DNA from: Planctomycetota bacterium
Lineage (GTDB): Bacteria > Planctomycetota > Planctomycetia > Pirellulales > Lacipirellulaceae
DNA length: 57,344 bases
Direction: 5' to 3'
Assembly: GCA_024278955.1 (NCBI GenBank)
Contig: JAJRSE010000125.1
Coordinates: 1 to 57,344, forward strand
Shown piece by piece: positions 16,713-25,216 of the stretch (the stretch's first letter is position 1; each line of letters starts with the position of its first letter). A program made the position numbers and the translations under genes. Below the pieces are notes generated by a model. That model made no database searches and had not been told where the DNA came from. It was given only the letters and a program-made list of their open reading frames with translations.

Positions 16713-17870
16713 TCATTCCAACTGGGCCAAACGGTACTTCATCGGCGTTGTACCAGCATGCTGACGAAACACAGTAATGAAGTACTTTGCCTCATCAAAA
16801 CCGAGTTGCTCCGCGATCTCGTAGACCGGCTTATCCGTTGTGCTCAGAAGCATTTTGGCGTGCTTGATTTGCATAAACAAAATCTCTTGCTTCGGCGATC
16901 TCCCAATAATTCGTTTGAATCTTTTGTAGAGCGAAGCGCGAGAAACATGAACATGTTTTAGCACGTCATCCACGGTCACTCGGTGGCAGACATGCTGGCG
17001 AATGAATCGGATTGCCGCAGCAACTTCAAGGTCGTCGCAGGCCACGACATCCGTACTTTGTCGTACAATCACTTCGCCCGGCTCGAAGGTCATCTGCGGA
17101 TCGACCTGCTTACGATTGTGCATCATGTTGTCGAGCAGTCGCGCCGCTTCATAGCCAATTCGATCGGAATCGATAGAAACGCTGGAGAGTGAGGGGATGG
17201 TAAATCGACACAACACCTCATCGTTATCAACTCCCAGCACGGCAATCTCATCGGGCACGCCAATGCCGGCTCGTTGGCAAGCGTCTAAAACTTGTTGGCC
17301 GCGACCATCGTGACAACACATCAGACCGACCGGCTTAGGGAGATCTTCCAACCACTTGATAAGGTCACTTTGGTGAGACTCCCATCCACTCTCGCCCCGA
17401 GCCCTTTGGTTTTTGAAAACATGACAATCACCGCCATCTTTCATGACACTTTCGCAAAACCCTTCGCGTCGCTCGTCATCATAGTAGTAGTGGCCACTGG
17501 GCGCACCGACAAAAGCAAAGTGCTCGAACCTGCATTCTCGCAAATGGAGATAGGCCTTCTCCGCGATTAGGCGATTGTCAACTCCAAAGATCGGTAATCC
17601 CGCGGGCAAGCCGCCTCCTCGCAAATCGATCAACGGTAGACCCGTCGCGATCAAGGCCTCGGCAGTCCTTGGGTTGGGAATACGAGCTAAAATCCCATCC
17701 CCTTCCCAACCACGCAGCCAAGTTGGAAGAGCTTCACTTAAATTGTAGGGCTTGAAGTAGACCGACCAAGCTTTCCCTTCACGATAAAATCGCGACACTC
17801 CCCCCAACAGCCCTCGGCCAAAGGCCGAGGAAGTTTCGATAATCACAGCCACTTGTTTGAATTCTCGCAT
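16713..17870 (-). CDS. XylR-like transcriptional regulator (LacI-type sensor, AraC HTH)
   Basis: 385 residues. The N-terminal 270 residues are a periplasmic-binding-protein-like sensor (VAVIIETSSAFGRGLLGG, PAGLPIFGVDNRLIAEKAY, FAFVGAPSG, GLMCCHDGRGQQVLDACQRA, IAVLGVDNDEVLC, SLSSVSIDSDRIGYEAARLL). The C-terminal 100 residues are an AraC double helix-turn-helix (HVSRASLYKRFKRIIGRSPK and FDEAKYFITVFRQHAGTTP). This combination is the XylR type, where sugar binding to the sensor controls DNA binding. It is transcribed in the same direction as the secreted polysaccharide genes and lies upstream of them, so it is the natural candidate to control that array. The start at 17870 has AGAGG 12 bases upstream. 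Confidence 0.92.
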   Translation of the reverse strand: MREFKQVAVIIETSSAFGRGLLGGVSRFYREGKAWSVYFKPYNLSEALPTWLRGWEGDGILARIPNPRTAEALIATGLPLIDLRGGGLPAGLPIFGVDNRLIAEKAYLHLRECRFEHFAFVGAPSGHYYYDDERREGFCESVMKDGGDCHVFKNQRARGESGWESHQSDLIKWLEDLPKPVGLMCCHDGRGQQVLDACQRAGIGVPDEIAVLGVDNDEVLCRFTIPSLSSVSIDSDRIGYEAARLLDNMMHNRKQVDPQMTFEPGEVIVRQSTDVVACDDLEVAAAIRFIRQHVCHRVTVDDVLKHVHVSRASLYKRFKRIIGRSPKQEILFMQIKHAKMLLSTTDKPVYEIAEQLGFDEAKYFITVFRQHAGTTPMKYRLAQLE

Positions 17871-18298
17871 GGCACCAACCTCTTAGCCTACAATTGTGCG
17901 TGGATTAACTTGTCGGGTGAGCAGCAACCAGCCTCGCTTGCTGTGTCCAGACGTCATCCCCATAGCGGGGGGGCGTTTGAACACCACAAATTTCACAGTA
18001 GGGGGCGGCGACCTCTCTTCACGATCTGCCTGAGCCTCCTGGAATTGCCGATTTTTCGTACGGCAAGAGCTGCTCTAGTGCTTTGACAACTCTTAGAATT
18101 GGGGTGCTGGCTGACAGAAGTTGTTATCCAGTAGGTTGTTCTGACAGCCAGCACCCCACTTTTTAGCTGAGACAAAGCACTAGGCCGCTGCGCCCATTAT
18201 GCGCAGGCGAGACGAAATTGGAACCTGTAAAAGGGGTTTCAGGATCGTGGAACTTGACGATTCGAGTGTAATTGGAGGCAGAAGTGGCAAAGAGGCCT
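17871..18298. other. Intergenic gap, 428 bp, with a 109-bp palindromic element
   Basis: No gene. Holds the nested palindrome at 18075-18183 between the 3' end of kbl and the start of the XylR-like regulator. The remainder shows no recognisable site. Confidence 0.5.
18075..18183. repeat. 109-bp nested palindromic element
   Basis: Outer arms CTAGTGCTTTG (18075-18085) and CAAAGCACTAG (18173-18183) are perfect inverted repeats. Inside, GGGGTGCTGGCTGACAGAA (18101-18119) pairs with 18139-18157 with one mismatch. Non-coding; the shape is that of a MITE or REP-like element. Confidence 0.75.
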
Positions 18299-19486
18299 TC
18301 ACAAAAGCTCTTGTTTTGCCTGCCTGAATTGCTTGACTGCAAATTCAAGGTCTTCCCGAGTATGAGCTGCCGAGACTTGTGCGCGAATACGAGCTTTGCC
18401 TACTGGCACGACGGGGAACGAGAATCCGATCACGTAAACTCCCAGCTCAAGTAATCGATCCGCCATACGACTGGCGAGTTTCGCGTCGCCTAGCATGATC
18501 GGCGTGATGGGGTGGGTGCCTGGTGGAATCTCAAATTGGGCCGAGGTCATTGCCTCACGGAACCAGAGTGTGTTGGACTCAAGCTTGTTGCGTAACACCG
18601 TACTAGTCGAGGCAAGCTCAATCGCCTTCATCGCACCTCCGACAATGGCGGGTGGCAAGGTGTTGGAAAACAAATAGGGACGCGATCGCTGCCTGAGTAA
18701 CTCGATGAATTCTTTGCGGCCGCTCGTATAGCCACCGCTGGCACCGCCGAGTGCTTTGCCAAGCGTGCCGGTGGTCAAATCGATGCGATCGACCACACCG
18801 CAATGTTCGTGCGTGCCACGTCCCGTCTTGCCAAGAAACCCCGTTGCGTGACAGTCGTCGAAATGAACTATCGCACCATATTGCTCGGCTAAATCACAAA
18901 TTCCCTTCAAGTCGGCGATCGTTCCATCCATCGAAAAGACTCCGTCGGTGGATATTAGCTTTGTGCGTGCTCCCGCCGCATCGGCCTCTTGGAGTTTTGC
19001 TTCAAGATCGCTCATGTCGTTGTTTTTGTATCGGAAGCGTTTGGCTTTGCACAATCGGATTCCGTCGATGATCGAAGCATGATTGAGCTCATCACTTAGA
19101 ATCGCGTCTTCAGAAGATAGCAGTGTTTCGAACAGCCCCCCGTTGGCATCAAAGCATGACGAATAGAGAATTGTCTCTTCGGTGCTCAGGAAATGACTAA
19201 TCTGGGATTCCAGTTCCTTGTGAATCGACTGCGTGCCGCAAATAAACCGTACCGAAGCAAGGCCAAACCCCCAACGGTCGAGCGCTTCGTGTGCTGCGGC
19301 AATCACCTCGGGATGATCAGCCAGTCCCAGATAATTGTTGGCACACAGGTTCAGAACGGTGCCTCCCTGGACAACTTCGATTCTCGCCTTTTGAGCGGTT
19401 TTGATTTGGCGCTCGCTTTTGGTGAGGCCCCGGACGCGAATTTCGTCCAATGTTTCTATCACGCTTTTTGGAATAGGTGTTTTCAT
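18299..19486 (-). CDS. kbl: Glycine C-acetyltransferase (2-amino-3-ketobutyrate CoA ligase)
   Basis: 395 residues, the standard length. This PLP enzyme cleaves 2-amino-3-oxobutanoate with CoA into glycine and acetyl-CoA, the second step of threonine degradation. Family motifs: [15 protein letters not shown] near residue 48, [33 protein letters not shown], and [18 protein letters not shown] carrying the PLP lysine; [11 protein letters not shown] and [20 protein letters not shown] near the end. The gene starts 15 bp after the tdh stop with AAGGA upstream, so tdh and kbl form one transcript, matching their consecutive reactions. Cytosolic. Confidence 0.97.
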   Translation of the reverse strand: MKTPIPKSVIETLDEIRVRGLTKSERQIKTAQKARIEVVQGGTVLNLCANNYLGLADHPEVIAAAHEALDRWGFGLASVRFICGTQSIHKELESQISHFLSTEETILYSSCFDANGGLFETLLSSEDAILSDELNHASIIDGIRLCKAKRFRYKNNDMSDLEAKLQEADAAGARTKLISTDGVFSMDGTIADLKGICDLAEQYGAIVHFDDCHATGFLGKTGRGTHEHCGVVDRIDLTTGTLGKALGGASGGYTSGRKEFIELLRQRSRPYLFSNTLPPAIVGGAMKAIELASTSTVLRNKLESNTLWFREAMTSAQFEIPPGTHPITPIMLGDAKLASRMADRLLELGVYVIGFSFPVVPVGKARIRAQVSAAHTREDLEFAVKQFRQAKQELL

Positions 19487-19501
19487 AAAATCAGGAAGTC
19501 C

Positions 19502-20524
19502 TTACCAGCTCAAAATGACCTTGCCGCAATTGCCCGTACTCATCACTTCAAATCCTTTTGCAAATTCCGAATAGTGGTATCGGTGGGTGATGACCGATTC
19601 GATGTTTAACCCGCTCTGAAGCATCGCGGTCATTTTGTACCACGTTTCGTACATTTCTCGACCGTAGATTCCCTTGATCGTCAACATATTGAAAACGACT
19701 CGATTCCAGTCGATCGTCATATCTTCTTCCGGGATTCCGAGCATAGCAATTCGACCGCCGTGACACATTTGGCTAAGCATGTCTCCAAAGGCGTGCCGGC
19801 TGCCAGACATTTCAAGCCCCACATCAAAACCTTCGGTCATGCACAGTTGCTGGACCACGTCCGAAAGTTTTTCTTTCTTGGGATTGATTGCCCTCGTGAC
19901 GCCCAACTTCTCAGCAAGCTGCAATCGATACGGATTCAAATCGGTGACGACCACAAAGCGGGCTCCCGCGTGCCGCGCCACCGCAGCGGCCATCAGACCG
20001 ATCGGCCCGGCCCCGGTGATCAACACATCTTCGCCCAAAAGGTCGAATGACAGGGCCGAGTGGACGGCATTCCCCAGCGGATCGAAAATCGACTGGATGT
20101 CTCGCGGTAAATTAGGATCGTGATGCCAAACATTGGTGATCGGCAGCGCTATCCGTTCGGCAAACGCCCCGGGCCGATTGACACCAACTCCTTGGGTATG
20201 GGCGCACAGGTGCCGTCGGCCAGCCATGCAATTGCGACATCGACCACAAACCACATGTCCTTCACCGCTGACGATGTCTCCTACCTGGAAGTCGACGACG
20301 TTGGACCCGATATCGACGATTTTGCCAACGAACTCGTGGCCAATAACCATCGGCACGGGGATCGTTCTCTGTGCCCAGGCATCCCACTGAAAAATGTGCA
20401 GATCGGTGCCGCAGATACCGGTTCGGTCGACTTGGATCAAGGCATCGTTGATTCCCATCTCCGGCTCAGGCACGTCCTCGAGCCAAATCCCTGGTTCCGC
20501 CTTTTTTTTAACGAGCGCCTTCAT
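19502..20524 (-). CDS. tdh: L-threonine 3-dehydrogenase
   Basis: 340 residues, the usual length. It is a zinc alcohol-dehydrogenase-family enzyme oxidising threonine to 2-amino-3-oxobutanoate with NAD. Catalytic zinc ligands are in [10 protein letters not shown] (Cys38) and GHEFVG (His-Glu); the structural zinc site is [15 protein letters not shown] with four cysteines; the NAD-binding motif is [30 protein letters not shown] and [18 protein letters not shown] are characteristic of Tdh. It is followed 15 bp later by kbl. Unstable product is presumably passed directly to Kbl. Upstream lies a 246-bp gap with an inverted repeat before the symporter gene, so tdh-kbl may have its own promoter. Confidence 0.97.
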   Translation of the reverse strand: MKALVKKKAEPGIWLEDVPEPEMGINDALIQVDRTGICGTDLHIFQWDAWAQRTIPVPMVIGHEFVGKIVDIGSNVVDFQVGDIVSGEGHVVCGRCRNCMAGRRHLCAHTQGVGVNRPGAFAERIALPITNVWHHDPNLPRDIQSIFDPLGNAVHSALSFDLLGEDVLITGAGPIGLMAAAVARHAGARFVVVTDLNPYRLQLAEKLGVTRAINPKKEKLSDVVQQLCMTEGFDVGLEMSGSRHAFGDMLSQMCHGGRIAMLGIPEEDMTIDWNRVVFNMLTIKGIYGREMYETWYKMTAMLQSGLNIESVITHRYHYSEFAKGFEVMSTGNCGKVILSW

Positions 20525-20610
20525 TTCCGTTTAATCCTAGTGAACAAAGCGTACTGGTATTCGATTCTATGAACACCCTCTTATAGCTCAAAGTGAAAAT
20601 AGATGTATCC

Positions 20611-20738
20611 GCGAAACACGCGAAAGGGCGCGGAAAGAGTGTTTTGCGGGGGCATTCTACGAGAATATTTTGGTAGCCCGCCAGAGGAATATGTTGATAA
20701 AAAGCTCTTTGTTTTTTGTGTCTTTTCGCGTGTTTCGC
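20611..20738. repeat. Inverted repeat between tdh and the symporter gene
   Basis: GCGAAACACGCGAAA (20611-20625) is exactly complementary to TTTCGCGTGTTTCGC (20724-20738), separated by about 98 bp. It may be a small palindromic repeat or a long-loop hairpin in the 3' region of the symporter transcript. Confidence 0.6.
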
Positions 20739-20770
20739 AGGCCTTTTTTTGCTCGTGTTTTCAGTTGGAG

Positions 20771-22501
20771 TTATAGGACGAATCCGGAAAACAGAACAAG
20801 CAATGCTAGAATCATAGCAACAAAAAGCCCCCACCAGGTGAGAACGCTTGTATACCATCGGTCGCCAAGATCGCCTAAGATATTCATCTTACGCCAGTTG
20901 AAAATGAGTTGATCGGTAACCTGCTCAGCCTTGGGAGGTGAAGTCAATAAGCTCACGCCGATGCAAACTACCATGCAAAACAACCAGTTGATCGACGCTT
21001 GGTTGGCGTAGGGCGCCAGCCATGGCGGAGTCTCTGTGGCGAAGACCATGTAGAGTTTGATCGCAATGCCCAAGGAAAATCCCGAGACAACCGCCGTCAA
21101 AGCACCCACGCCGTTGATACGTCGCCAGAGTATGCCGAGCACAAAGACCGCGGCAAAAGGAGGCGCAAAAAAGGCATAGAGCGATTGGATATACTCAAAC
21201 AGGCTACCTCCGAGCTTGCCGACAAGTCCACCGAGGAAAATCGAAAACGCAAGAATTACGATCGAGGAAATTACCCCAACTTGGACCAAATGCCGATCGG
21301 AAGAGGCTGGCCGGAACATCCGCTTGTAGATATCAAGAGTCACGATCGTGGAAGTCGAGTTGAGGACCGAGTTGACGGTCGACTGAATCGCTCCGAAGAG
21401 CGCAGCCAGCAGCAGCCCGCGTAAGCCAACCGGCACGAGCGATTGGATCATTTGCACATAGCCTGTATCGGCCGCCGGTTTGACTTCTTCCCACGGTCCA
21501 AGCAGGATCTCCGGGTGCAACGCGAACAGAATCATCCCCGGCAATACGGTAATCAGCGGCAAGAAAACTTTGATCCAACCGGCAAAGACGATGCCCATCC
21601 GGGCGTGGTAGTCGTTCTTTGCTCCTAGCACTCGCTGAATCATGAATTGGTTCAAGACGTTGAACCAAATGCTGACCGAGAAGATGAATGTGGCGAGGCT
21701 GATTGTCGGGACAATCGGATGCGTGGCAGGCTGAAAGACGGAAAGTCGGTTGTAGGTGTCTTGGCCAGCAAGGTTTTGCGAGTTGCTCTGCACTGCTTCA
21801 GCCCAAACGCCTGTGGTTGCTTGGTTTCGCTCGATCATCGTGCGAAAGCCATCAAGCAACGTGCCCTCTTCTCCAGCCAACGCGTAAAGCCCAAAAACGG
21901 TCACGGCCAGACCGCCCAGAATCATCACAGCGACCGTAAACAAATCGGTCCAGGCAACACTCGACAATCCCCCATAGATGGCCCACATGCCAGAGATAAT
22001 TCCCAAAGCAATAATGGCAAACCAAAGATTCCAGCCAAACAAGTTTTGCAGCGCCAACGCACCACCGTAAAGAACCGCCGCTAGAAAAGCGACGACGTTG
22101 CTGATGACGGTGACAATAGCGAAAATTTGACGCAAGAGGCTGTTAAAGCGTAGCTCAAGGTACTCGGGGGTTGTGAAAACTTTCGCCGCCAAGAGAAAAG
22201 GGATGAAAACCCAAATTAATAGCGAAAACGCGGCGACGTTCATCCAGTCCAGCATCGATACGCAAACGCCAAAGACAACCGCGGAACCGACCATCCCGAT
22301 AAAATGTTCGCTACTCACGCATGAAGCGATAAACGATCCGCCGACGACGTACCAAGGAAGCTTTTTTCCGGCCAGAAAGTACTCTACGCTGCTGACTTGT
22401 TCTCCTCGCCCAGACCGATACCCGACAACGGCTAGTACGCCAAAGAACACGACGATCGCCAAATAGTCCCAGAACTCAAGTAGAAAAGGTTGTGTGCTCA
22501 T
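20771..22501 (-). CDS. Sodium:solute symporter (SSS family)
   Basis: 576 residues with about 13 hydrophobic membrane helices. N-terminus FWDYLAIVVFFGVLAVVGYR is followed by EYFLAGKKLPWYVVGGSFIASCVSSEHFIGM, the classic start of SSS transporters with the sodium-site serines. IYGGLSSVAWTDLFTVAVMI, NVLNQFMIQRVLGAKN, ARMGIVFAGWIKVFLPL and LLAALFGAIQSTVNSVLNS are the family core motifs. Members co-transport sugars, amino acids, carboxylates or vitamins with sodium; the sequence resembles the sugar/SglT branch, but substrate is uncertain. It lies within the catabolic run between an SDR (93 bp upstream) and tdh-kbl, so it probably imports the substrate of these enzymes. Confidence 0.93.
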   Translation of the reverse strand: MSTQPFLLEFWDYLAIVVFFGVLAVVGYRSGRGEQVSSVEYFLAGKKLPWYVVGGSFIASCVSSEHFIGMVGSAVVFGVCVSMLDWMNVAAFSLLIWVFIPFLLAAKVFTTPEYLELRFNSLLRQIFAIVTVISNVVAFLAAVLYGGALALQNLFGWNLWFAIIALGIISGMWAIYGGLSSVAWTDLFTVAVMILGGLAVTVFGLYALAGEEGTLLDGFRTMIERNQATTGVWAEAVQSNSQNLAGQDTYNRLSVFQPATHPIVPTISLATFIFSVSIWFNVLNQFMIQRVLGAKNDYHARMGIVFAGWIKVFLPLITVLPGMILFALHPEILLGPWEEVKPAADTGYVQMIQSLVPVGLRGLLLAALFGAIQSTVNSVLNSTSTIVTLDIYKRMFRPASSDRHLVQVGVISSIVILAFSIFLGGLVGKLGGSLFEYIQSLYAFFAPPFAAVFVLGILWRRINGVGALTAVVSGFSLGIAIKLYMVFATETPPWLAPYANQASINWLFCMVVCIGVSLLTSPPKAEQVTDQLIFNWRKMNILGDLGDRWYTSVLTWWGLFVAMILALLVLFSGFVL

Positions 22502-22594
22502 CGAGTATCCAGCTAAGAATTAGGATTCACTGAATTAGCCGATTGGGCGCTAGCCCAGGCTTTTTCCATCAACCGCGGCTAACGCCAAAGCGGC

Positions 22595-23419
22595 TTACAA
22601 GGTCGGCGTGTTCTTCACTATTCCAGCGTTTAGTTCAGGCGTATGTCTCTCGGCGGCTGAAACAAGCGAGATCCCGCCATCCCCTTGAAGCACCGCACCG
22701 GTCATGTGGTTATTCTCAGGCCCACAGAGCCACGCCACGAGTCGGGCAACATCACTGGCCGTCATGATTCGTCCCGTTGGAATGTTTCGGATCATTTCAC
22801 TTTGTAATTCGACATCCTCTTCGAGGAGTTGTCGTGAAAGACCGGCATTCACGATGCCTGGTGCAACTTCATTCACTAAAATGTCGTTTCGAGAATACTC
22901 TAACGCCATCGAGCGGCAGAGCATTCGCACTCCTGCTTTGCTGACACAATACGCGGGAATATGTTTGTGTACGTGTTCCGCGGCCCAGCTTCCCAGGAAA
23001 ACAATGCGTCCAGGTTTCTTCTGTTCGACTAGACGACGGGCTACGCCGTTGGCCAAGAGAAAAGCGCCCGTTAGGTTGACGTCCAAATGTCGGCGCCAGA
23101 CGTCTGCCGTAAGTCGCGTGAAATCGAGCGGCTCGACAATCGCCGCGTTGCAAATGCCTAGCGTGACGGTTCCCAGCGTCTCATTGACGGAGTCCAGCCA
23201 ATCGGCAACTTGCTTCTCATCGGTGACATCTGCCTCGTCGAAACGAAACCGACGCCCCAGCCCTTCTACCTCGTCGCGCAGTCGCTTGACTCGATCGTCG
23301 AACCATAGATCGCCGACTGCGACGTCGGCACCCCGACGCGCAAGTTCCACCGCACAGGCTTGGCCAATATCGCCTAGTCCGCCGCTAAGGATCGCCACTT
23401 GTCCGGCAAGTACAGTCAC
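22595..23419 (-). CDS. Short-chain dehydrogenase/reductase
   Basis: 274 residues from a GTG at 23419, chosen because AGGAGA lies six bases upstream and the protein then begins VTVLAGQVAILSGGLGDIGQ with the Rossmann motif near the N-terminus, as is usual. A longer in-frame start would run into the repeat element at 23510. NADP-type cofactor loop GDLWFDDR, catalytic serine in VFLGSWAAE, and the YCVSKAG Tyr-x-x-x-Lys pair are present; VNEVAPGIVNAGLSRQLLEE and TGRIMTASDVARLVAWLCGP follow the SDR consensus. It probably oxidises a hydroxyl group in the acyl-CoA or sugar-acid pathway encoded around it; exact substrate unknown. Confidence 0.9.
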   Translation of the reverse strand: MTVLAGQVAILSGGLGDIGQACAVELARRGADVAVGDLWFDDRVKRLRDEVEGLGRRFRFDEADVTDEKQVADWLDSVNETLGTVTLGICNAAIVEPLDFTRLTADVWRRHLDVNLTGAFLLANGVARRLVEQKKPGRIVFLGSWAAEHVHKHIPAYCVSKAGVRMLCRSMALEYSRNDILVNEVAPGIVNAGLSRQLLEEDVELQSEMIRNIPTGRIMTASDVARLVAWLCGPENNHMTGAVLQGDGGISLVSAAERHTPELNAGIVKNTPTL

Positions 23420-23509
23420 TATAAGTCTCCTGCTATATTCATCTGGATTGATCCATGGAAAAACTACTTCTACAAAAGTTCTTATATCAAGAACAGCGAG
23501 GACATACTC

Positions 23510-23682
23510 TAAGGCGAGCGGCAGATGAGAATATGCCAAACTTTCGAGGAACTAGGGTATTGGTACTAGGTTCAGGAGTTGGATCACAGAGACTTCTTCG
23601 CTCGCTTCCTAGTCCCCAAATCCTAGCTCCTAGCCCCCCTTATGGATTCTGGTAAGTTTTTATCTGCTGCTCGCCTAAATAC
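23510..23682. repeat. MITE-like nested palindrome, copy 2 (about 173 bp)
   Basis: Arms TAAGGCGAGCGGCAGATGAG (left) and TTATCTGCTGCTCGCCTAAA (right) are inverted repeats of each other and of the arms at 7606-7744. The interior carries CTAGG-rich partial palindromes instead of the GACGATGGGAC hairpin. The right arm overlaps the last 18-20 codons of the DUF35 gene at 23623-24054. Confidence 0.75.
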
Positions 23683-24054
23683 AGGTAAAGGTGGAATCCC
23701 CTCTCTTTGCCTCCAAATCACTTCAACGCGATCTGCTATATCGCAGTCTCCTTCAACGATATTCGCCAACAATCGCACCCCCTCGTCGAGTTCCACCAGC
23801 ACGACCTGATAGGGCGGCTCTACTTCGGTGGATACGCTCAGGTGAACGGTCGTGCTCGAATACACAACGCCCTGCCCTTTCGATTCGATCCATTCAACGT
23901 GGTCTGACTCACACTGCAAACAAAAAGGGCGTGGATAGAACTGATAATGCCCACAGTTTGAGCAATGTTGGATCATTAAGACGTGACGCTCCGCGGCACG
24001 CCAGAAAGGCTGCGTGAGAGAGTCGCCATATATCGTTGGATCTTGATCAGTCAT
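23623..24054 (-). CDS. DUF35 zinc-ribbon/OB-fold acyl-CoA-associated protein
   Basis: 143 residues. A rubredoxin-like zinc ribbon has four cysteines (Cys31, Cys34, Cys45, Cys48 in CSNCGHYQFYPRPFCLQC), followed by an OB fold (GQGVVYSSTTVHLSVSTEVE, PPYQVVLVELDEGVRLLANI). Such proteins pair with thiolase-fold enzymes to handle acyl-CoA substrates; here it overlaps the preceding thiolase-like gene by 8 bp, strongly suggesting a complex. The final 18 residues (FRRAADKNLPESIRGARS) and stop codon come from the arm of a repeat element (23510-23682) and are unlike the family, so the natural C-terminus appears to have been replaced. Role in catalysis is inferred from family knowledge of ChsH2-DUF35. 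Confidence 0.88.
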   Translation of the reverse strand: MTDQDPTIYGDSLTQPFWRAAERHVLMIQHCSNCGHYQFYPRPFCLQCESDHVEWIESKGQGVVYSSTTVHLSVSTEVEPPYQVVLVELDEGVRLLANIVEGDCDIADRVEVIWRQREGIPPLPVFRRAADKNLPESIRGARS

Positions 24055-25216
24055 TGGTTAACACCACCGTTGCTGCAGTAGAAAGCATGCCTCCGATGCC
24101 GTGGACAACACCAAGTTTGGGATGGTCGATCTGTCGTTCGCCCGCTTCACCACGTAGCTGGGATACTGCTGCGATTAAGAGTAAAACACCCAAAGCGCCG
24201 GGGTGATTGTAGGACAATCCACCACCGGACGTCATCATGGGCAACGCACCTCCCGGCGCCAGCCGGTCATCCATCACAAAGTCACCGCCCTCGCCTTTTT
24301 CGCAAAACCCTAGATCTTCGATCGCCAACAAAACGGTCAGGGTGCTCGCGTCATAGGGCTCAACAAAGTCAACATCAGACGGCTTAATACCGGCCATAGA
24401 AAACGCTTCTCGCCCCGAGACCGTACCGGCCGTCACGGTCAAGTCAGACATCTGCGAGATGTGCCAGTGCGTGTGGCTTTCACCAGCTCCAATAACTCGG
24501 ATGGGTTTTTTCAACGCGTCGCGCGCTCGTTGTTGATTCGTAACGATTACTACACCGCCACCATCCGTAATGAGGCAGCAGTCGAGCCGGCGAAGAGGCG
24601 AACTAATCATGCGTGAGGACAATACGTCTTCAATCGACAGCGGGTCGCGGTGCCACGCCTTGGGGTTCAAGCAAGCCCATTTCCTTGCTGCAACAGCGAT
24701 GCTGGCCAACTGCTCCGAGGTGGTCCCGTATTGGTGCATGTGACGCGATGCCATCAAGGCAAAATGCCCCAACGGCATGGGTAAGCCATAGGGTGTTTCA
24801 AATTGTGCTGTCAAACTCATGTTGTTTGTGGCAGAACTACGTGTCCGAGAACGCAGTGAGCGTTGACGCGACGCATAACCGATCAGGGCAACTTCGCACC
24901 GCCCCGCAGACACTGCCAGCATGGCATGGTGAACAAAGGCTTCAAAAGCCGCCCCTCCCAAATCGGACGAATCGGCGTAACGTGGTTGAATTCCCAAATA
25001 TTCGCCTACCTGCACAGATCCTTGTTCGCCCATGTAATTCACAAAAATGCCATCAACATCCTTGAGCGTCATACCTGAATCATGTAATGCTTGCCGTGCG
25101 GCCAGCGCCAACATGGACAACTCGGTCTGATCTTTTACTTCACCCAGCGCAGTTTCCACCGCGCCGGTGATAAAGATTGGATTCTTATCAAGATCTAACA
25201 TGCTCTGCTTATTCAT
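24047..25216 (-). CDS. Thiolase-fold protein (Ltp2-like, no catalytic cysteines)
   Basis: 389 residues from the ATG at 25216, which overlaps the ligase stop codon (ATGAATAA). The thiolase fold is clear (ALAARQALHDSGMTLKDVDG, MLAVSAGRCEVALIGYA, GGGLSYNHPGALGVL). In true thiolases a cysteine sits near residue 87 and another in the C-terminal CxGxG motif; here those positions read LGGAAFEA and VHGIGG, so both cysteines are absent. Ltp2-type retro-aldolases also lack them and use tyrosines, candidates here being in FVEPYDAS and GLSYNHPG. Together with the overlapping DUF35 gene, the best guess is an acyl-CoA aldolase or carbon-carbon lyase acting late in a side-chain degradation pathway. Generic annotation would be acetyl-CoA acetyltransferase, which is probably misleading. 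Confidence 0.88.
   Translation of the reverse strand: MNKQSMLDLDKNPIFITGAVETALGEVKDQTELSMLALAARQALHDSGMTLKDVDGIFVNYMGEQGSVQVGEYLGIQPRYADSSDLGGAAFEAFVHHAMLAVSAGRCEVALIGYASRQRSLRSRTRSSATNNMSLTAQFETPYGLPMPLGHFALMASRHMHQYGTTSEQLASIAVAARKWACLNPKAWHRDPLSIEDVLSSRMISSPLRRLDCCLITDGGGVVIVTNQQRARDALKKPIRVIGAGESHTHWHISQMSDLTVTAGTVSGREAFSMAGIKPSDVDFVEPYDASTLTVLLAIEDLGFCEKGEGGDFVMDDRLAPGGALPMMTSGGGLSYNHPGALGVLLLIAAVSQLRGEAGERQIDHPKLGVVHGIGGMLSTAATVVLTND

Noticed and set aside
22544..22557. Possible terminator GGGCGCTAGCCC after the SDR gene
   Set aside because: The T run lies on the wrong side for the minus-strand gene; the stem is short.
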